Below, piece after piece: positions 38,027 to 50,689 of a DNA stretch of 64,000 bases. Under the pieces are notes generated by a model. It worked only from the letters and a program-made list of their open reading frames with translations. It had not been told where the DNA came from and searched no databases. The DNA lies in assembly GCA_036583965.1 (NCBI GenBank), contig JAZBQD010000034.1, forward strand, positions 7,142,540 to 7,206,539. Reading direction: 5' to 3'. Position 1 is the first letter of the stretch. Every line of letters begins with the position of its first letter. Source of the stretch: Prunella strophiata (Eukaryota; Chordata; Aves; Passeriformes; Prunellidae). The position numbers and the translations under genes were made by a program.

Positions 38027-38840
38027 GTTTCTGTTATTATGGCACTGCCTGAAAAATTTCAGTCGACAGGCTCTGAGAGCTTGAGGTTTATTCTCTGCAT
38101 CACATTGCTTTTCTTGGACCTTTTCTGCAGTTCAGGAGGAAGATATATATTGTCTAGTAAATAATTTTCCATGCCTTTAGTTTTGGTGTTTGTCTGTTTT
38201 GTAAACCAGTGAATTTCTTAGCATCCCATGAAGGCAAAATGCATCTCTGATTTGGCTTCCATTTTAAATCTGTAAGAACAGATTTGGGATTTTTTTTTTC
38301 CTAATTAGGATGTTTGATAACTCAAGAGGTTATGTTTAGAAGAGAGTTAGATAGCTGTATGTGGTGTTTAATTTCTCTTCTGCAGAATAAATTTCCTGTT
38401 GTAAAAATGCCACAAAAGGTAGCTACTGCTGTTTATTGACTAAAGAGGCAAGTAAAATCCAGCTGTGAACATGTGGGTAATAGGAGGTTTTCTCCATGCC
38501 TATATTTGATTTCCATGCTCAGCCTCATGATTGGTAAATATCAGTGTAAGTCTCAATTATTCTTTTGTGAATAAGGTACCTGACATGATCAGGGAGCTGT
38601 ATGTGAAAAGGCCTGCAGGGAAAAAAAACTCAAGAAACCAAAAAAAAACCTTCAAGTGAAGTTTTTAAATGTTGGAAAATTAAAGAAATTGTTCTTACAG
38701 AATAAAAAATAAAAAAAAAGCTTTATTTTAGCCTAAGTTTGGAATTTTGCCATTTTATAATAGGAGTTTGGATAAGAAGAGTCAACCTTGAAAAGGGAAA
38801 AGGATTAACTTTGTCCTTCTGAAGTTTCTAAAGGGACATT

Positions 38841-39095
38841 TCATAGATCATGGAGTGATAGCATCATAGAATGGTTTGGTTTGGAGAGGATCTTAAAGAT
38901 CATGTCACTACAAACCCCTGCCATGGGCAGGGACATCTTCACTATCCCAGGCTGCTCCAAGCCCTGTCCAACCTGGCCTTGGACACTTCCAGGGATGGGG
39001 CAGCCACAGCTTCTCTAGGCAACCTGTGCCAGGGCCTCAGCACCCTCACAGGGAAGAAGTTTTTGCTCATATCTAATCTAAACCTACTCTATCTA
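38841..39095 (-). mobile_element. CR1 LINE 3' fragment (avian type)
   Basis: Read on the + strand it starts with the degenerate terminal repeat (tcatagatcatggagtgatagcatcatagaatgg). It then follows the familiar antisense CR1 3' sequence: 'ggatcttaaagatcat', 'cccctgccatgggcaggga', 'tccaacctggccttggacac', 'cttccagggatggggca'. It ends near 'atctaatctaaacctactct'. CR1 copies in birds are normally 5'-truncated, and this one is about 255 bp. It is inserted antisense to EBF1 and has no coding capacity. Confidence 0.93.
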
Positions 39096-42000
39096 CCTTT
39101 TGATTATTTACTTTTCCAAATGAAATAGCATTTTCTCTATATCTTTATTTTAGTGACAGATTACTGAGTAGATCAAGTTACCAGGAGTTGCAGGAGAAGT
39201 AATAGATTGACAAAGACAGAAGTGTGTGAATAGTGCAGAGAAAACCCTGCAGAAGCAAACAAAGCACTGTCAGCCTTGGTGACCTCTGGGCTCACCCCTG
39301 TAGTGGCTTTGGTTCCTCTGGGTATGCCAAGTTTTCACCAGAGCTGAAATACCCATCAGAGATTGTTTGAGACACTGTTTTTGTAGCATCACCAGGCTGA
39401 CAGCAGAGCAGGACGTGCTCAAGTATGTGAGTAGTACCTTTGTCTCCACCAGTACTGCTTGTGTATTTAAATTTATGCACATATTTAGTACTCTGCTGAA
39501 TTGGTGTGCCATACAGAATGGGCATGCAATCCTTTTATCTGATGGAAAGTTGCTAATTATTGCCCTGGCCCTGTGTATTTTGGTTTTACTAATTTTACAA
39601 ACCCACGTATACTTGCTGCTGTGTTTCATCCGGGAGTCTGAAGTTGCCCTTTTTCTATCAAATGTGTTTACACCACAGAAAAGGTGTGTTTTGTCAGTTT
39701 TGTTTGCCCTAGCCAGGTCTGAGCTGTATAACCAGCACTCACTCTGGACAGCCACTGGTCTGGCTGACCTTGGCACCATGACAGCTGTCGTATTTTCACA
39801 TGGAGGAACTGTTCTTGAACAACTTCTCCAATGTATCAGGAACAAACAAGCTTTTCTTCAGCATCAGGAATGCAGCAGGTCTTCTTTCCAACTATTTTTT
39901 TCTCCTTCCACAGACATATTTATTGTGGCAATGGCAAAAAAATCCTACTGCTAAGCCTTCGTGTTTGAGTTCCTTTAAATTTTCTTCAGGGGAGTGACAG
40001 AAGAGCCAACATAGATCATGTCAGAGCTTACTTTCTTTAATTTAACTCTTCAGTTATTTTTAATAAACATAAGTATCCATTTGTAGTGGCAAGAAAAGCA
40101 GGAAGGCAAAATCCTCTTACACCTTCATTACTTGGATTTCCATTTCTGTTGTGTGTTTAATTTAAATCCCTGTGGTAGTGGCAAAGAGCAGGATGCTGCT
40201 GGGAAGGTGTTGCACAAACCCAAAGGGTTTGGTGTGTGATGGAAAATGAGGCCAGCAGGGAGTGGCAGGGAGTATTTTAAACAAGTGGAGTGACCTGCAG
40301 CTGGTCTTGTGCTCACCAGATCCATCAGTGGAACAAGGGGAATCAGAGGATGGACTGGGGCAGAAGTGAGGACTCCTGAGCTGGTTTCAGGAGCTGGAAG
40401 GAACAGTAGGAACCAGGCCTGGGGTAGAGTTCCTCCCTAGCAGAAGGTGAGAGCACAGTCCTATTGGCACCAACATCTTTTTAGAAGTGTAGCAGTTTTG
40501 TTAAAAAAAACCCCACAACTTCATCTCCAAAAAAAAAGGAATTTCTATTGTATTGTGAGAAAAGGAGAGAACACTCCCAACAGCCAATAGCATATTTTTA
40601 GGGCTTTTGCCTGGCAGACAGAAGTTCACATTAGTTTGGGGCCTGATTCAGCCCAGGGGTTTGTATTTAACCAGAGGGATGTATTTCTGCACTGGACCTT
40701 GCAGTTACTCAGGGATTTGTAGTGCATGCATAGCACAGATGAACTGCTCAGCAACTTCAGTCCCTCAGCAGTTTTTGCAGCCTGCCCTGAGCAGCATCGT
40801 AGGACACCTAAATATAATCTAAAATCAGCTGTTTTTCCCCCAAACTTCCCTTCCTTACACTCCAGCCATGTCTCTGTGGGGGAAAGGTGATGCATGGAAT
40901 TCTCTGGTTTAATACCAATGCAAGTTTCCTGTTCCTGGACCTGAGCTGACTCGCATGGAGCTGGATTGTGTTGCTCTGCTCCACATGCACAAGTGCTCTT
41001 CACACCAGGGATGGTAGTAGTCAGCAAGGGAGTCAGAAAATATGTTTTGGTTGATTCATGAAAAAAACCCCAAACCTTCAATGGTAGCAATAAGGATAAT
41101 TGATGACTGACTCCTGTGTGGCAGAAGAGCGGGTGTTCAGCAGTCACATAAGTTTGGAGAGAGAGTTGAAGATTTTATTGACACTCCTGTGTTTTTCACA
41201 TTTTTTTTTCATCTTGGAAATGAATTTCAGACCCCAGTAGTGAGTATTAATGCTATATATCCTCTGTGGTTAGCATTAATGGTACACAGTCCTGCCAAAT
41301 GCGGGGAAAGTTAGAATTGAAGAAAAAATAACCCACTGTGAAGAAGCTCAATGTGAGCAAATGGGGATGGAGGTTTATGCTTACAAAGAGCTCAGCTCTG
41401 TTGGCGTTTCTCCTGGACCAGTGCTGTCAATCCAAATCTGAAATATTTGCAGAGTGAAGTGTTGCTAATGAGCAACGCTGGCAGGACAGGGCTTGAGGTG
41501 ATGAAGGCACCTGAACAATCATTTTAAAGCAGGAACCAGGAGCCTGGGCTGAGCCCCATGAATCAAACTGCTGTGCTCTACTCTTGTCTTAATCTGTTCT
41601 CATCCTCCTTCCTGCCAAGGTGGGGGGGTTCCATCAGCCAGGGTGTGGTGCCAGCCCAGGAGCTGCTCAGCTCTTGCCTGGATGAGTGTGGGATGCTTCG
41701 TGTGGCCGTGGGGACTCCAGTCCTGGTGTGTTCCAAAACAAAGTGCAGCCCCATCGTTTGTTTTGTCTTTCAGTAGAATTAAAATACAACACTTGGCAGA
41801 ATGTGTTCTGTAAACTGGTGACTTTTTTTTGCTTAACACGCAGTGAGTGAACTTGGCTGTGTAAAGCTTCGGGTTCCTCTGAAAATGCTGTTATTTTTGC
41901 AAGTTAATTTTTTTTTCTGGAGCTGGTTTAATTCAAAAGAAGTTTTGTTTGCTTGCTTGCTTGCCTGAGGTTTTTTGGTAGGTTTAAACAGATGAGCTTC

Positions 42001-42374
42001 ATTTCTTCTGCAGTTTATTTTGGTGAAACTTCTGTAGCCTTTGGGGGTTATAGCACAGTGCAAATGAAGTCAGACTGTGAAACTTTGGGTTAGAGTTTTT
42101 CAGACCCCAAAAGCAAGCTCTTGTATTTCAGAGTGATTTTCCAAGCCTTTGAGTTGATGTGAATTCAGAGTTTGTAAGGGGAGGGAAGGCCCAGTGTTTC
42201 TCCATAGAGCTTCACAAAGAGTTTTCCATCTTTTTTTGGGAGCCCTTAATTAACCCACCAACCCTCACTGCCCATTATTTGTGTGCTGTGCGAATACAAA
42301 CCAGGAATTTTTAGCTATTTTTAACTTTTCCATGCCTCAGCTCCCCTCAGGGCCAGGGTGTTGCTCTGGGCTGT

Positions 42375-42440
42375 GGCAGACCGGGTGGGCAGCTGCTGGA
42401 CTCAGCCCTCGGCGAAGCCGCCAAAATCCCGCGGTAAGCC
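42375..42440. promoter_or_regulatory. short CpG-rich patch with paired E2F-like motifs
   Basis: Seven CpGs occur in about 70 nt of an otherwise CpG-poor intron ('ccctcggcgaagccgccaaa', 'atcccgcggtaag'). CGCCAAAA (42419-42426; TTTTGGCG on the other strand) directly abuts TCCCGCGG (42427-42434), both E2F-like. It is too short for a CpG island. Function is unknown. Confidence 0.35.
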
Positions 42441-42619
42441 CAGGGCAGCGCCAGCTTCTCCCCAAAGAGTGAGTGGCTCTGAGAGGTTTTGCCACATAAG
42501 GGCCTGTTTGAGGCTGTAGGCACCAGCTGACAGGGATGTCTTTGCCTCTGAACAGATGGCCAGGCTTTTTATTTCAGCGAGCAATCTCAGTGTGGAGGGG
42601 TGGTCTCTGAATCCTGCCA

Positions 42620-43040
42620 GGGTTTCGCGAGACAGGGCCAGCTTAGGGCAAGAGGGATCTGATGTCTGTGCCCTTCATAGCTCGTGAGCTAAGTGATGAG
42701 CTGTTGACAGGACAGCCATCATCTGAAGTGTAAGATCCCCAACTCTCCCCACTTTTCGTTTTTCTTTGGCGGAATTAATGCCCTATTTGCTTGTCTCTCA
42801 AAATCCATTCTGGCACAAGTACAAACCCTCGCCTGGTGGCAAGCAGTTGTCTGGATCCGAGATGCCAAGATTTGTGCTGACAGCTCCTTCTACACAATCT
42901 GAGTCAGGCTGTCACAGCTGGCCATTAGCAGCTTAAAAAGACACACATGTACAGCAAATAGCACCACCTTTCCATTATTGAATATCAGAACCTGCTTGAT
43001 TGAGAAACGCGATGACTTGCACTGCTCTTTCCTTTAAACA
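42620..43040. promoter_or_regulatory. candidate conserved non-coding element
   Basis: A repeat-free block 1.5-1.9 kb upstream of the first EBF1 exon, with retained CpGs ('cccttcatagctcgtgagct', 'ttggcggaattaat', 'aaacgcgatgac', 'aacaccgctt'), a tgttgacagg MEIS-like site and TAAT/ATTA cores. The call rests on composition only. Confidence 0.4.
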
Positions 43041-43107
43041 AACACCGCTTCCAAACCTCTGTTCCAGTGCAGTGGATGTTTATTTTATGTGGATTGCTTG
43101 CTCTTAT

Positions 43108-43175
43108 TTAGAAGCTCAGGTCTAGAAGAGACTTCCTGGGCCAGGAGATCTAGTCCTTGATAATCCCAAGCATCA
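43108..43175 (-). mobile_element. possible highly diverged CR1 remnant
   Basis: The short stretch 'gtctagaagagacttcctgg' followed by 'ggagatctagtccttgataa' resembles the 'ctggaagggacct..gagatcatctagtcc' part of antisense CR1. The similarity is short and interrupted, so chance is possible. Confidence 0.3.
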
Positions 43176-44150
43176 CATTTGATAATCCTCCTCATCACAT
43201 TGCATTTCTTTAATGAAAACAGTCCCTCGTAGTTTTGATTTATTGTTGCAGCCATTTGCCTTGTATGATTTCCTTGACATGGAGGAGCAAGCAGCCAAAA
43301 CTTGCCTTGTTGAGGGGCAGCATCACAACTAGAGCAGGGCAAAGAATGCTGCTCATCAAAAAGGGATTTTCTGAAGCTGTTTACCCTGCAGTGTTGCCTT
43401 TCTTGGGGACAGTCTGTGCAAATTCTGCTGACCTAGCATTCAGTTTGGGTGCTAAAAGAGGGCTGCTTGCAAAAGTTAACATTCAGATTTAAAGTAAAAC
43501 AGGATCAAACTGTTCCCTACCCCACTCCTGTATGTGGGAACAGGGCAGAGGAATTTCTGCTTAGTCACTGATGGTTATTGCACGTGTAATGCTGCCCTGT
43601 CTGGTTACACTGGGCTTTAAACTTGCTGTAGGATTAAACTTTGCACGGCTGAGCTTTAGTAGACCTTAGTCTATAGTTTATTTTGGACAAAAGGCTGATA
43701 AACTTTGGCTTTCAGGGAGGAAGCCTGGAATCTGAGACCCACTATTATTCATTGACTTGTCTTTATGAGTTTACAGTCCACTGATGCATAACACTGAAGG
43801 AAATATTTTCAGTGAAATGTTTGCTTTTTTCTTTGGCTTTGTAAAAGGCAATGTCTTTTCTTAGAGATATATGTCAGGGTCATATAGCTACTTCAGTGAA
43901 CTGTGCATGGTCAGGAAATAGACTGCATCAAAAACATTTCATTTTTCCATGAAGTCATCCTTTTGACCAAGGCTTCCCCCTTCTCTCAGGGATTTGGGCT
44001 CCACTAACCTCTATTTGAGCATTAATTTTATGCACAAACTCGGTTTAATCCTGGGAGGGAGATTTCAACTGTGTGGAACATTTTCAGTATTTTCATATTA
44101 AATCAAAACTTGTGGGTGACAGCAAACTTGTAAAACAAAACCCCATTTAT

Positions 44151-44162
44151 ACCCAAGGGAAT
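44151..44162. promoter_or_regulatory. near-consensus EBF-type site
   Basis: ACCCAAGGGAAT fits the EBF consensus ((A/T)CCCNNGGG(A/T), AAGGGAAT half) with A in place of the first T. It lies 378 nt upstream of the first EBF1 exon. Motif only. Confidence 0.35.
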
Positions 44163-44516
44163 TTTCATGTCTAGCATTTTTCTGTCCCCTTTCTAATATG
44201 CTGAAAAACGTGTCTGTTCCTCATTGCTCCGGGTGGCACAGCCAGCCTGGCGTGACAGAGGGACTGACTCTGCAAACTTTAATGGCTCTGACACAACAGA
44301 GCTATGAAATTAGTGTTTAAATTTTCAGGATGTGCTCACATGTTTTGCTAGATCAGGCCTATGTAAGCTCCTCTCCCTCTTTGGTTGGGCAAGAGGGTGA
44401 TTTGTCTGAGTTGGGAATACTGATGTTGACAAGTCTTTGTTGGACCAATTGTGCAGATATCATATTTGTATTACTGTCATATTTATACATACTACACCTT
44501 ATTTATCAGACAATAA

Positions 44517-44645
<129 letters not shown>

Positions 44646-45283
44646 TAAAAATCAGCAGCTGTTAGGACAGAAGTACTTTGACCCAAACTAACCTAGTAAT
44701 TCACTGGAAGATGCTAAAAACATAAGGTCACAAAATAATGCCTGAGGACTTCTTGTCACAGCAGAATTGTCAGGAAGTAGTTGGGTTTTCTTGCTCTGGA
44801 AGAGAGCACTCTTGAAGATAATGTCATCTCCACCGGAAGGGAAAGCATGAAAAGGAAAAATCAAAATGACCTCTCTGTTGTTTTCAGCTATGGGGCTCCC
44901 CTGCTCTGAGATATTTGTCTCTCCATGGGGAACTATTTGTTTTCATGCAGACACCAAGTGAGCACCTCATTTATTGGCTGGGGCAGAGGAAGGTGTAAGA
45001 GCAATTAATAAAATCAGGCTTGTGACTACACGTGTTACTCCTGAGCAGTGGCAAAGACTCATAAATGTGCATCGATGGGATGAAGGTCTGACCCTGTAGT
45101 GAAAAAGTTACCTCTGGGTATCTCTTTCTTGGGATGCTGTGGGCTGGTATTTCCTCACTGTTGCATCTTGTGGCAGTGGGGCTTGGGAGGTGAAATATCA
45201 ACAAAGCTTTAGATGGCCAAGGCCATGTTTTTATGTGATTGTGATCTCTGTCACAATTCATTTTGGGATGAAGAACATCACTG

Positions 45284-45293
45284 TCCCTTGGGA
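45284..45293. promoter_or_regulatory. perfect EBF-type palindromic site
   Basis: TCCCTTGGGA fits the EBF dimer consensus TCCCNNGGGA exactly. It lies 663 nt downstream of the first EBF1 exon. About one such site is expected by chance in 64 kb, so occupancy is uncertain. Confidence 0.4.
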
Positions 45294-46189
45294 AGGTGGT
45301 CTGTGCATGCACTTCCCCAGTGCTGGCAGCAGAGTGGAATGGTGGCAATGCTGAGGAATAACTGTTCCAACCCTTTTATTGAAGGCATGGTCTTTGACTG
45401 TGGCAATAAAGCTTTACCTGGGTATGTGCTGAATAAAAATATGGGATAGAAAGTCAAAGGACCTTCTCTTTTGGTGGGAGGAGTGAATACAGCCCATGGA
45501 GGAAACATGGTAGTATCTGTACGTGGAGCTTTGCCTCAGGGTTCTGAGGAAGAAACAAGAGATTTGTCCCATGGACCACATGGGTCTTTGGAGAAAGACA
45601 ACTCCAAAATATATCTGCTTTCTGTAGTTACTCAGAACCTTGTCTGCTTCTTTTCCAGCATTGTTGCACTTCAATACAAGTGTTGAATGTTATGTAAGTG
45701 ACAATATTATTTATATGTAGAATGTCTTTTGTTGAACTGCTTAATTGCAGCAATGCTGGAAGGCAGAGGGGTGCTATTTGCCTCTGAGCAGGGAAGTGCA
45801 GAAGTGAGGAGATGTGGCCACAGGGATTAAATTAACCAGTGTAAAAGCCAGAATTAGTGTGGCAGAGCCCTCAGCTTCTCACCCCACACTCCTCCCTCTG
45901 TCACGATTCTCCTGTGATTCCAGAGGGCACTATCAGGGAAAGAGAATGTGGGAAAAGGACTCTCACCAGCACGGGGATTTAGTCTGAGCAGTCACCCCTG
46001 GGGCCTGTCAGAGCTTGCTTCACAACATGTGCACTCTGCTGGGGCTGTGCTCGCCCAGGCTCGAGGCTGATTTTCATATGGAAATGCCTGTGCGTGTTCC
46101 CTCAGAACAGCAATCAGGAGCTGTGTCGGCGGGGAGGTAGGACATAGGAAAGGTTGTTGATCTCTTGACTTGTAAAGACATTCTGTCAT

Positions 46190-46330
46190 ACAAACCCAGC
46201 TTCACAGCAGTTGAGCTTTCCGTGTGTAAACAGAGACTGCTTAATTACACAGGTCATGTCAATTAGCGTGACCTCAGCATTTTCAAGAAATTAATCACTT
46301 TCAGCCCAGTGAGCCACTCCTACTCTCATA
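46190..46330. promoter_or_regulatory. candidate conserved non-coding element
   Basis: Repeat-free block with a FOX-like TGTAAACA ('gtgtgtaaacagagac'), 'cttaattacacaggtca' and 'gtcaattagcgtgacctcag'. It lies within the complete intron. Confidence 0.3.
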
Positions 46331-48075
46331 CAGGGTGGCATTGAAGCTCACAGTATTCTCTTCTGTGCCCAGGCTTATTGTTTTACAATAGCTGCTTTTG
46401 TTTCCTCCCTTTTCTTTTTTTTTTTTTTTAAATTTTGAACTTGTTGGTCTTTTAGCAATAGACTTAAAATGAAACAGCTGGGCTCTATGGAGTCCAAGCT
46501 TCATTTTTCATTTCTTAGGGTGGAAAGAACCAAGTGTACATGAAGTATCTCAACGCTGTGGTGCTCCTGGGTATTTGAGGCAGTGTGGTGTAGGAACCAA
46601 ATGAAATCTGTGCCCCTGTGTTTGCTGTCATCTGCCTTTGAATTGTTGCCAGTGACTTACAAGGTCTCCAATGGTGATGGTTAAAAACCATAAGGATAAG
46701 GTATTTCCAGATACTTTTAGTTGGTATGCATATACATTTTATACACACAAAAATGGAGATATTCCCTTCATTGATTCCCCTATCTGTGCTGGACTTTGGA
46801 GCTGTAAAGAGATATTTCCAACTTTTGGTCTGTCATTCTTCAGACCCCAAAAGTTGCTGGAAGTTCTTAGAACACAGATTATGGTTTTGATGGGAGAATC
46901 AGTGAAGGGCCAAGGACATGAATCCTGTACTATCTAAGGACTAATTTTCTGTAGAAAATTTCCTTTCTTAGTAGATTTTAGAGTTGGTTTGTTGGTTTTC
47001 TTCCCCTGGAGCATGGAATTGTCTGATTATCATCTAATACAAGACATGTTAAGAAAGTAGAGGGAGGAGGCAGAGTGTGTGTTGATTCAGGCTCACAATC
47101 AGAAATGAATTAGGAGGTTTTATCCTGAACTTTGCTTGCAAATGTAGGAGTGTGATAAGTCTAACATAAAAGCTGTTGTAGGCCTGGAAGGAAATAAATT
47201 TCTCTGCATGTTTGAGATGTCCAGGCATGTGACAAGTGGAGTGGTGTGGAGTGCCAGCAGAGTGTGTGTGCTGGAGCAGTGCTGGCCCTGGCTGTGTTTG
47301 TTGTGTCTCTATTAGCACAAGGAGACAGTCAGGGAGGAGAAGTCAAGTATTGCACAGTACTTCAGCTGTGCTTCACACTCCTGCTTGTCCTTGAGAAAAT
47401 AATTTCATCTCCATGTTTCATCAGCCCAATTGCACAAAACATTTGGTGCTGTTGTGCATTACCACCTTTGCCCAACCTTGCCTTTTTGTTCCAGAAACCC
47501 TAGGGAGCAGATGCTCAGCCTGGTTGTGAATTCTTCACAATAAGTCATCATTCTTAGGTGGGATGGGCTGTAGTGCTCCAGTTAGTGGTAATAATAATGC
47601 TGCTACTAAGTAGATGGTGTCATGAGTGAACTCTGCCTAGATTTAATTTTTCAGAACTAAAAACTCATTCATACAATCTAAACAGTTTTGTATGTTATTG
47701 TAATTAATGAAACCCAGGTGCCCTAGCTGTCTTGTTGTTCTTGTTTTAGCACAACTGCTTGTAAACTGACACATGTCAAGTTTTAATTTAGAGGAAACTT
47801 TTCAGGCTGTGTCACTGAATAAAACCCCAAACATTCACTTATTATGAAAACCTTGAAAGTCACTTAGAGATTGCCATGCTGTTTGATTCTGTTACCACAG
47901 CCTCTCCTGCAGCAGAGGCTGCTCGTTTGCCTCCATGGGATGCTGCCACTCATGTTTGAATTGAAGCCACTTGTGTCTTATTGCAAATTTGCATAAGAGA
48001 CAGAGATGATGCTTCATGAATCCCAGATAATGGAATTTGGACATGCAAGGCTCCATCCCCAGAGAAGGGAAAGGC

Positions 48076-48102
48076 AAAAAAAAAAAAAAAAAAAAAAAAA
48101 AA
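48076..48102. repeat. poly-A tract, 27 nt
   Basis: Uninterrupted A run, 29 nt before the hairpin repeat at 48131. No convincing retrotransposed body precedes it. Confidence 0.95.
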
Positions 48103-48130
48103 GAGACTGAAAAATAGCAGTGAGAGCTGT

Positions 48131-48246
48131 GGCCCAATTCAACAAGGTAATTAAGTGCCTGGCCTGTCCTTGAGCACGTGAGCAAAATTACTGAATGTAT
48201 TGTACTTATGTGCTCTTAGTTAGGCACCTTTTGAAGTGTCTTGTTA
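48131..48246. mobile_element. ancient hairpin repeat (ggcctgattcaacaaag type)
   Basis: It begins 'ggcccaattcaacaaggtaa' and continues 'ttaagtgcct', 'ccttgagcacgtgag', then 'cttatgtgctcttagttagg' and 'caccttttgaagtgtcttgt'. The halves are imperfect inverted copies, with gtgcct..gagcacgtgag facing cttatgtgctc..aggcac. The pattern is that of amniote palindromic elements beginning 'ggcctgattcaacaaagcacttaag'. Confidence 0.6.
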
Positions 48247-50689
48247 AATGGAGAGTGATTTTGAGTTACTAGAATAAAGAAGTCAACACATTGTAGGAAG
48301 AGGTCACCAAGTGGTGATGAAAATAAAGATGTGCTCGAGCCATTTATAGCTTTCAGAAGAGTGGCAACCACTGGAGTTACATATTTAACACTTAGGACAC
48401 ACTTCAAACCTGGAAATCATCCTAGCTAGATTTTCTCTGCCTTTTCCACTGGGTATTGGGGACATGGCAAAAATATCAGATCCCTTACCATACACTGGAG
48501 AAAATTGAAAGCACAAGGAAAATGCTGTGTCTTAATCAGTGAGCAAAGCTTAATGGGCTGTGGTTAAAAATCAGGAGTTGTGCAATGCTTAATTTTGATA
48601 TATTAGGTGAGGTACTATACCAAATAAACAGGCTGAGTGCTAAACGTGGATAAATAGCTTGATCTCCAGGCTCCTGGTCTCTGAATATTTAAAGGAAAAA
48701 AAAAATCTAAGCTCCAAAGTATTCACAAACTGAAGTATTTAATGGCAGGCAGAATAATCCACAGAGCTGGGATACGTTACTGCATTCAATAGTGCCAATT
48801 TCATTGAAGAAAGTTGTAAACCCATGTGTTTCTTTCATACCTCTGTCTCCCCTGGTGTTGATACAGGATTTAAATTCAAAATCTATGAAGGGCTAAAGCT
48901 AAAGCTCAAAATCATTTTCCGTGTTTGCCTGTCTCAAATTAAAACTGTGTTTTGTTGACAAAATTTGGAAAGGTTTGAGATTTGGCAGACCTGGCTGTCC
49001 CTGTGCTTACATTAATGTGTCAGCACCTCATTAATCATTTATTAAACTGTAGTGTGCCTTTCCCTCTTGCTACAGTCTGTGTTTTAGGATGCCTTGGTGC
49101 CCATTCCACATATACTCTGGCTGTCCCCTCCCCCTAATTTTATGATTTCTCCACAAATTAGTTTTAGCATGTGCTTTAACCTGAACATATCCCAGTCGTT
49201 TCAAAATCAAAATGAGGAGAGTGTAGTATTTTTTTAGATTAAAAAATATGAGTAGAACTTGTAAGCATGTAAGTGCTCTGTAGCAATCCAAGTAGGTAAC
49301 TGTGGCACACAATATTCGAGGTGCATTTTTTCACTATTAATAATTAGAGGCATTAATATTTCCTTGGTGCAGTGTGCATTCAGTGTTCCTCTATTAATGA
49401 GAATTTTCATTTAAAGAATTGAGCAGCAAGAGCGTGTTGCTTCTTACAGGTGTGCTATGAATAATCTTTTTTTTTCCAAACAGACACATAAGAGGGTTTT
49501 TTTTTCTGCATTTCCTGAGACTGGAAACAGTTTCACTTGGGGATTCCATTTATAGTTTCTGCTGCTAACGACACCAAAGAACCAGACCAATGTGGTCTCT
49601 TCACAGTAAATCAAACTGTTCAGGAGGGAGGTAGGAAGATATTGCTAAGTAATTCAAAATATGTTGCATCAACAGTTTTGAAAACCTGAGGAGGGGGAAA
49701 TTAAATGTAGCTTTACTCACATAAAACCTCAGCAGGATTGTTTCCTCAAGTTCTTACCTAGAAAGTTGCATGTATAGCAACTGCTACTTAGATACAGGAT
49801 TTTCACAAGTTTGAGAACTACGTTACTGTTACTACTCTTGACTCATTATTTTTCTGGAATCCCATTTCTAAAAATGTTAAAAGTTTTGGTTTCAGCTCAG
49901 GATTGATCAGCTTCAGTGTGAAGTCTGTGTGTACCTATAGGGTTCTGGAATTGAGGAAAATATTTTATCTTGTAGCCATTGTTATGAATTGTAATTTTGT
50001 TAATTTTCTTATGCATCTAATCAGACCCATAGAAGAAGATAAGGAGCTGGCATAAATCATGGAACTGTGACAAGCACTGCCAAGGATTTGGCTCAAAATC
50101 CCACTTGCAAAGAATTTACAATAGTTGCAAGTGCACAAATAAGATTGCAAACCCCGAGCCACTTACTATAAGATCATATTTTATTGAAAATATCATAAAC
50201 TTTATTCTACCCCTCAGGAATTCAATGGATAAATTACTTTTGAAATCCCTTTTGGAATTTTATTATATAGGGCTTGGGTTTTTTTCTCTCCTTAGTTTGA
50301 TTTCAGAAAAACTTATCTGTAGTATTTGGTGCTTTCTTTTTCCCAAATTTCCATCTGTAGGAGCTCTTGAATCATTTATTCTGTATTTTAATATCTTTCA
50401 CTTAAAACATGCACAAAAGTCTATTGCTTGGAATGCCACTCTGAGGGATGGGGTTAGGATCTTTTAGATGTAAAATATTCTCTTTTGTATTCCTCTTTTT
50501 CCAGAGAAAGACTTCAGGATCTGCTCTGGGCAGTTCAGTGGCTTTGCTTACTTTTTGAGTATTTTAATTGGGGGCCAGAAATAGGTAGAAAATTTTTCCT
50601 TTCACTCTATGTTTTTTTTTTTTTTTTTTAGCTCCAGTTCAAGTGATGAAATTGAATAGTTGTAAGCGATCCTTTAAGTGTCCCCATTT

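Noticed and set aside
40626..41147. 173-codon minus-strand open frame
   Set aside because: No recognisable motifs or family; chance frame.
47995..48115. A27 tract as the tail of a retroposed copy with aagagac flanks
   Set aside because: The flanking repeat is only 7 nt plus partial matches and no known body lies between.
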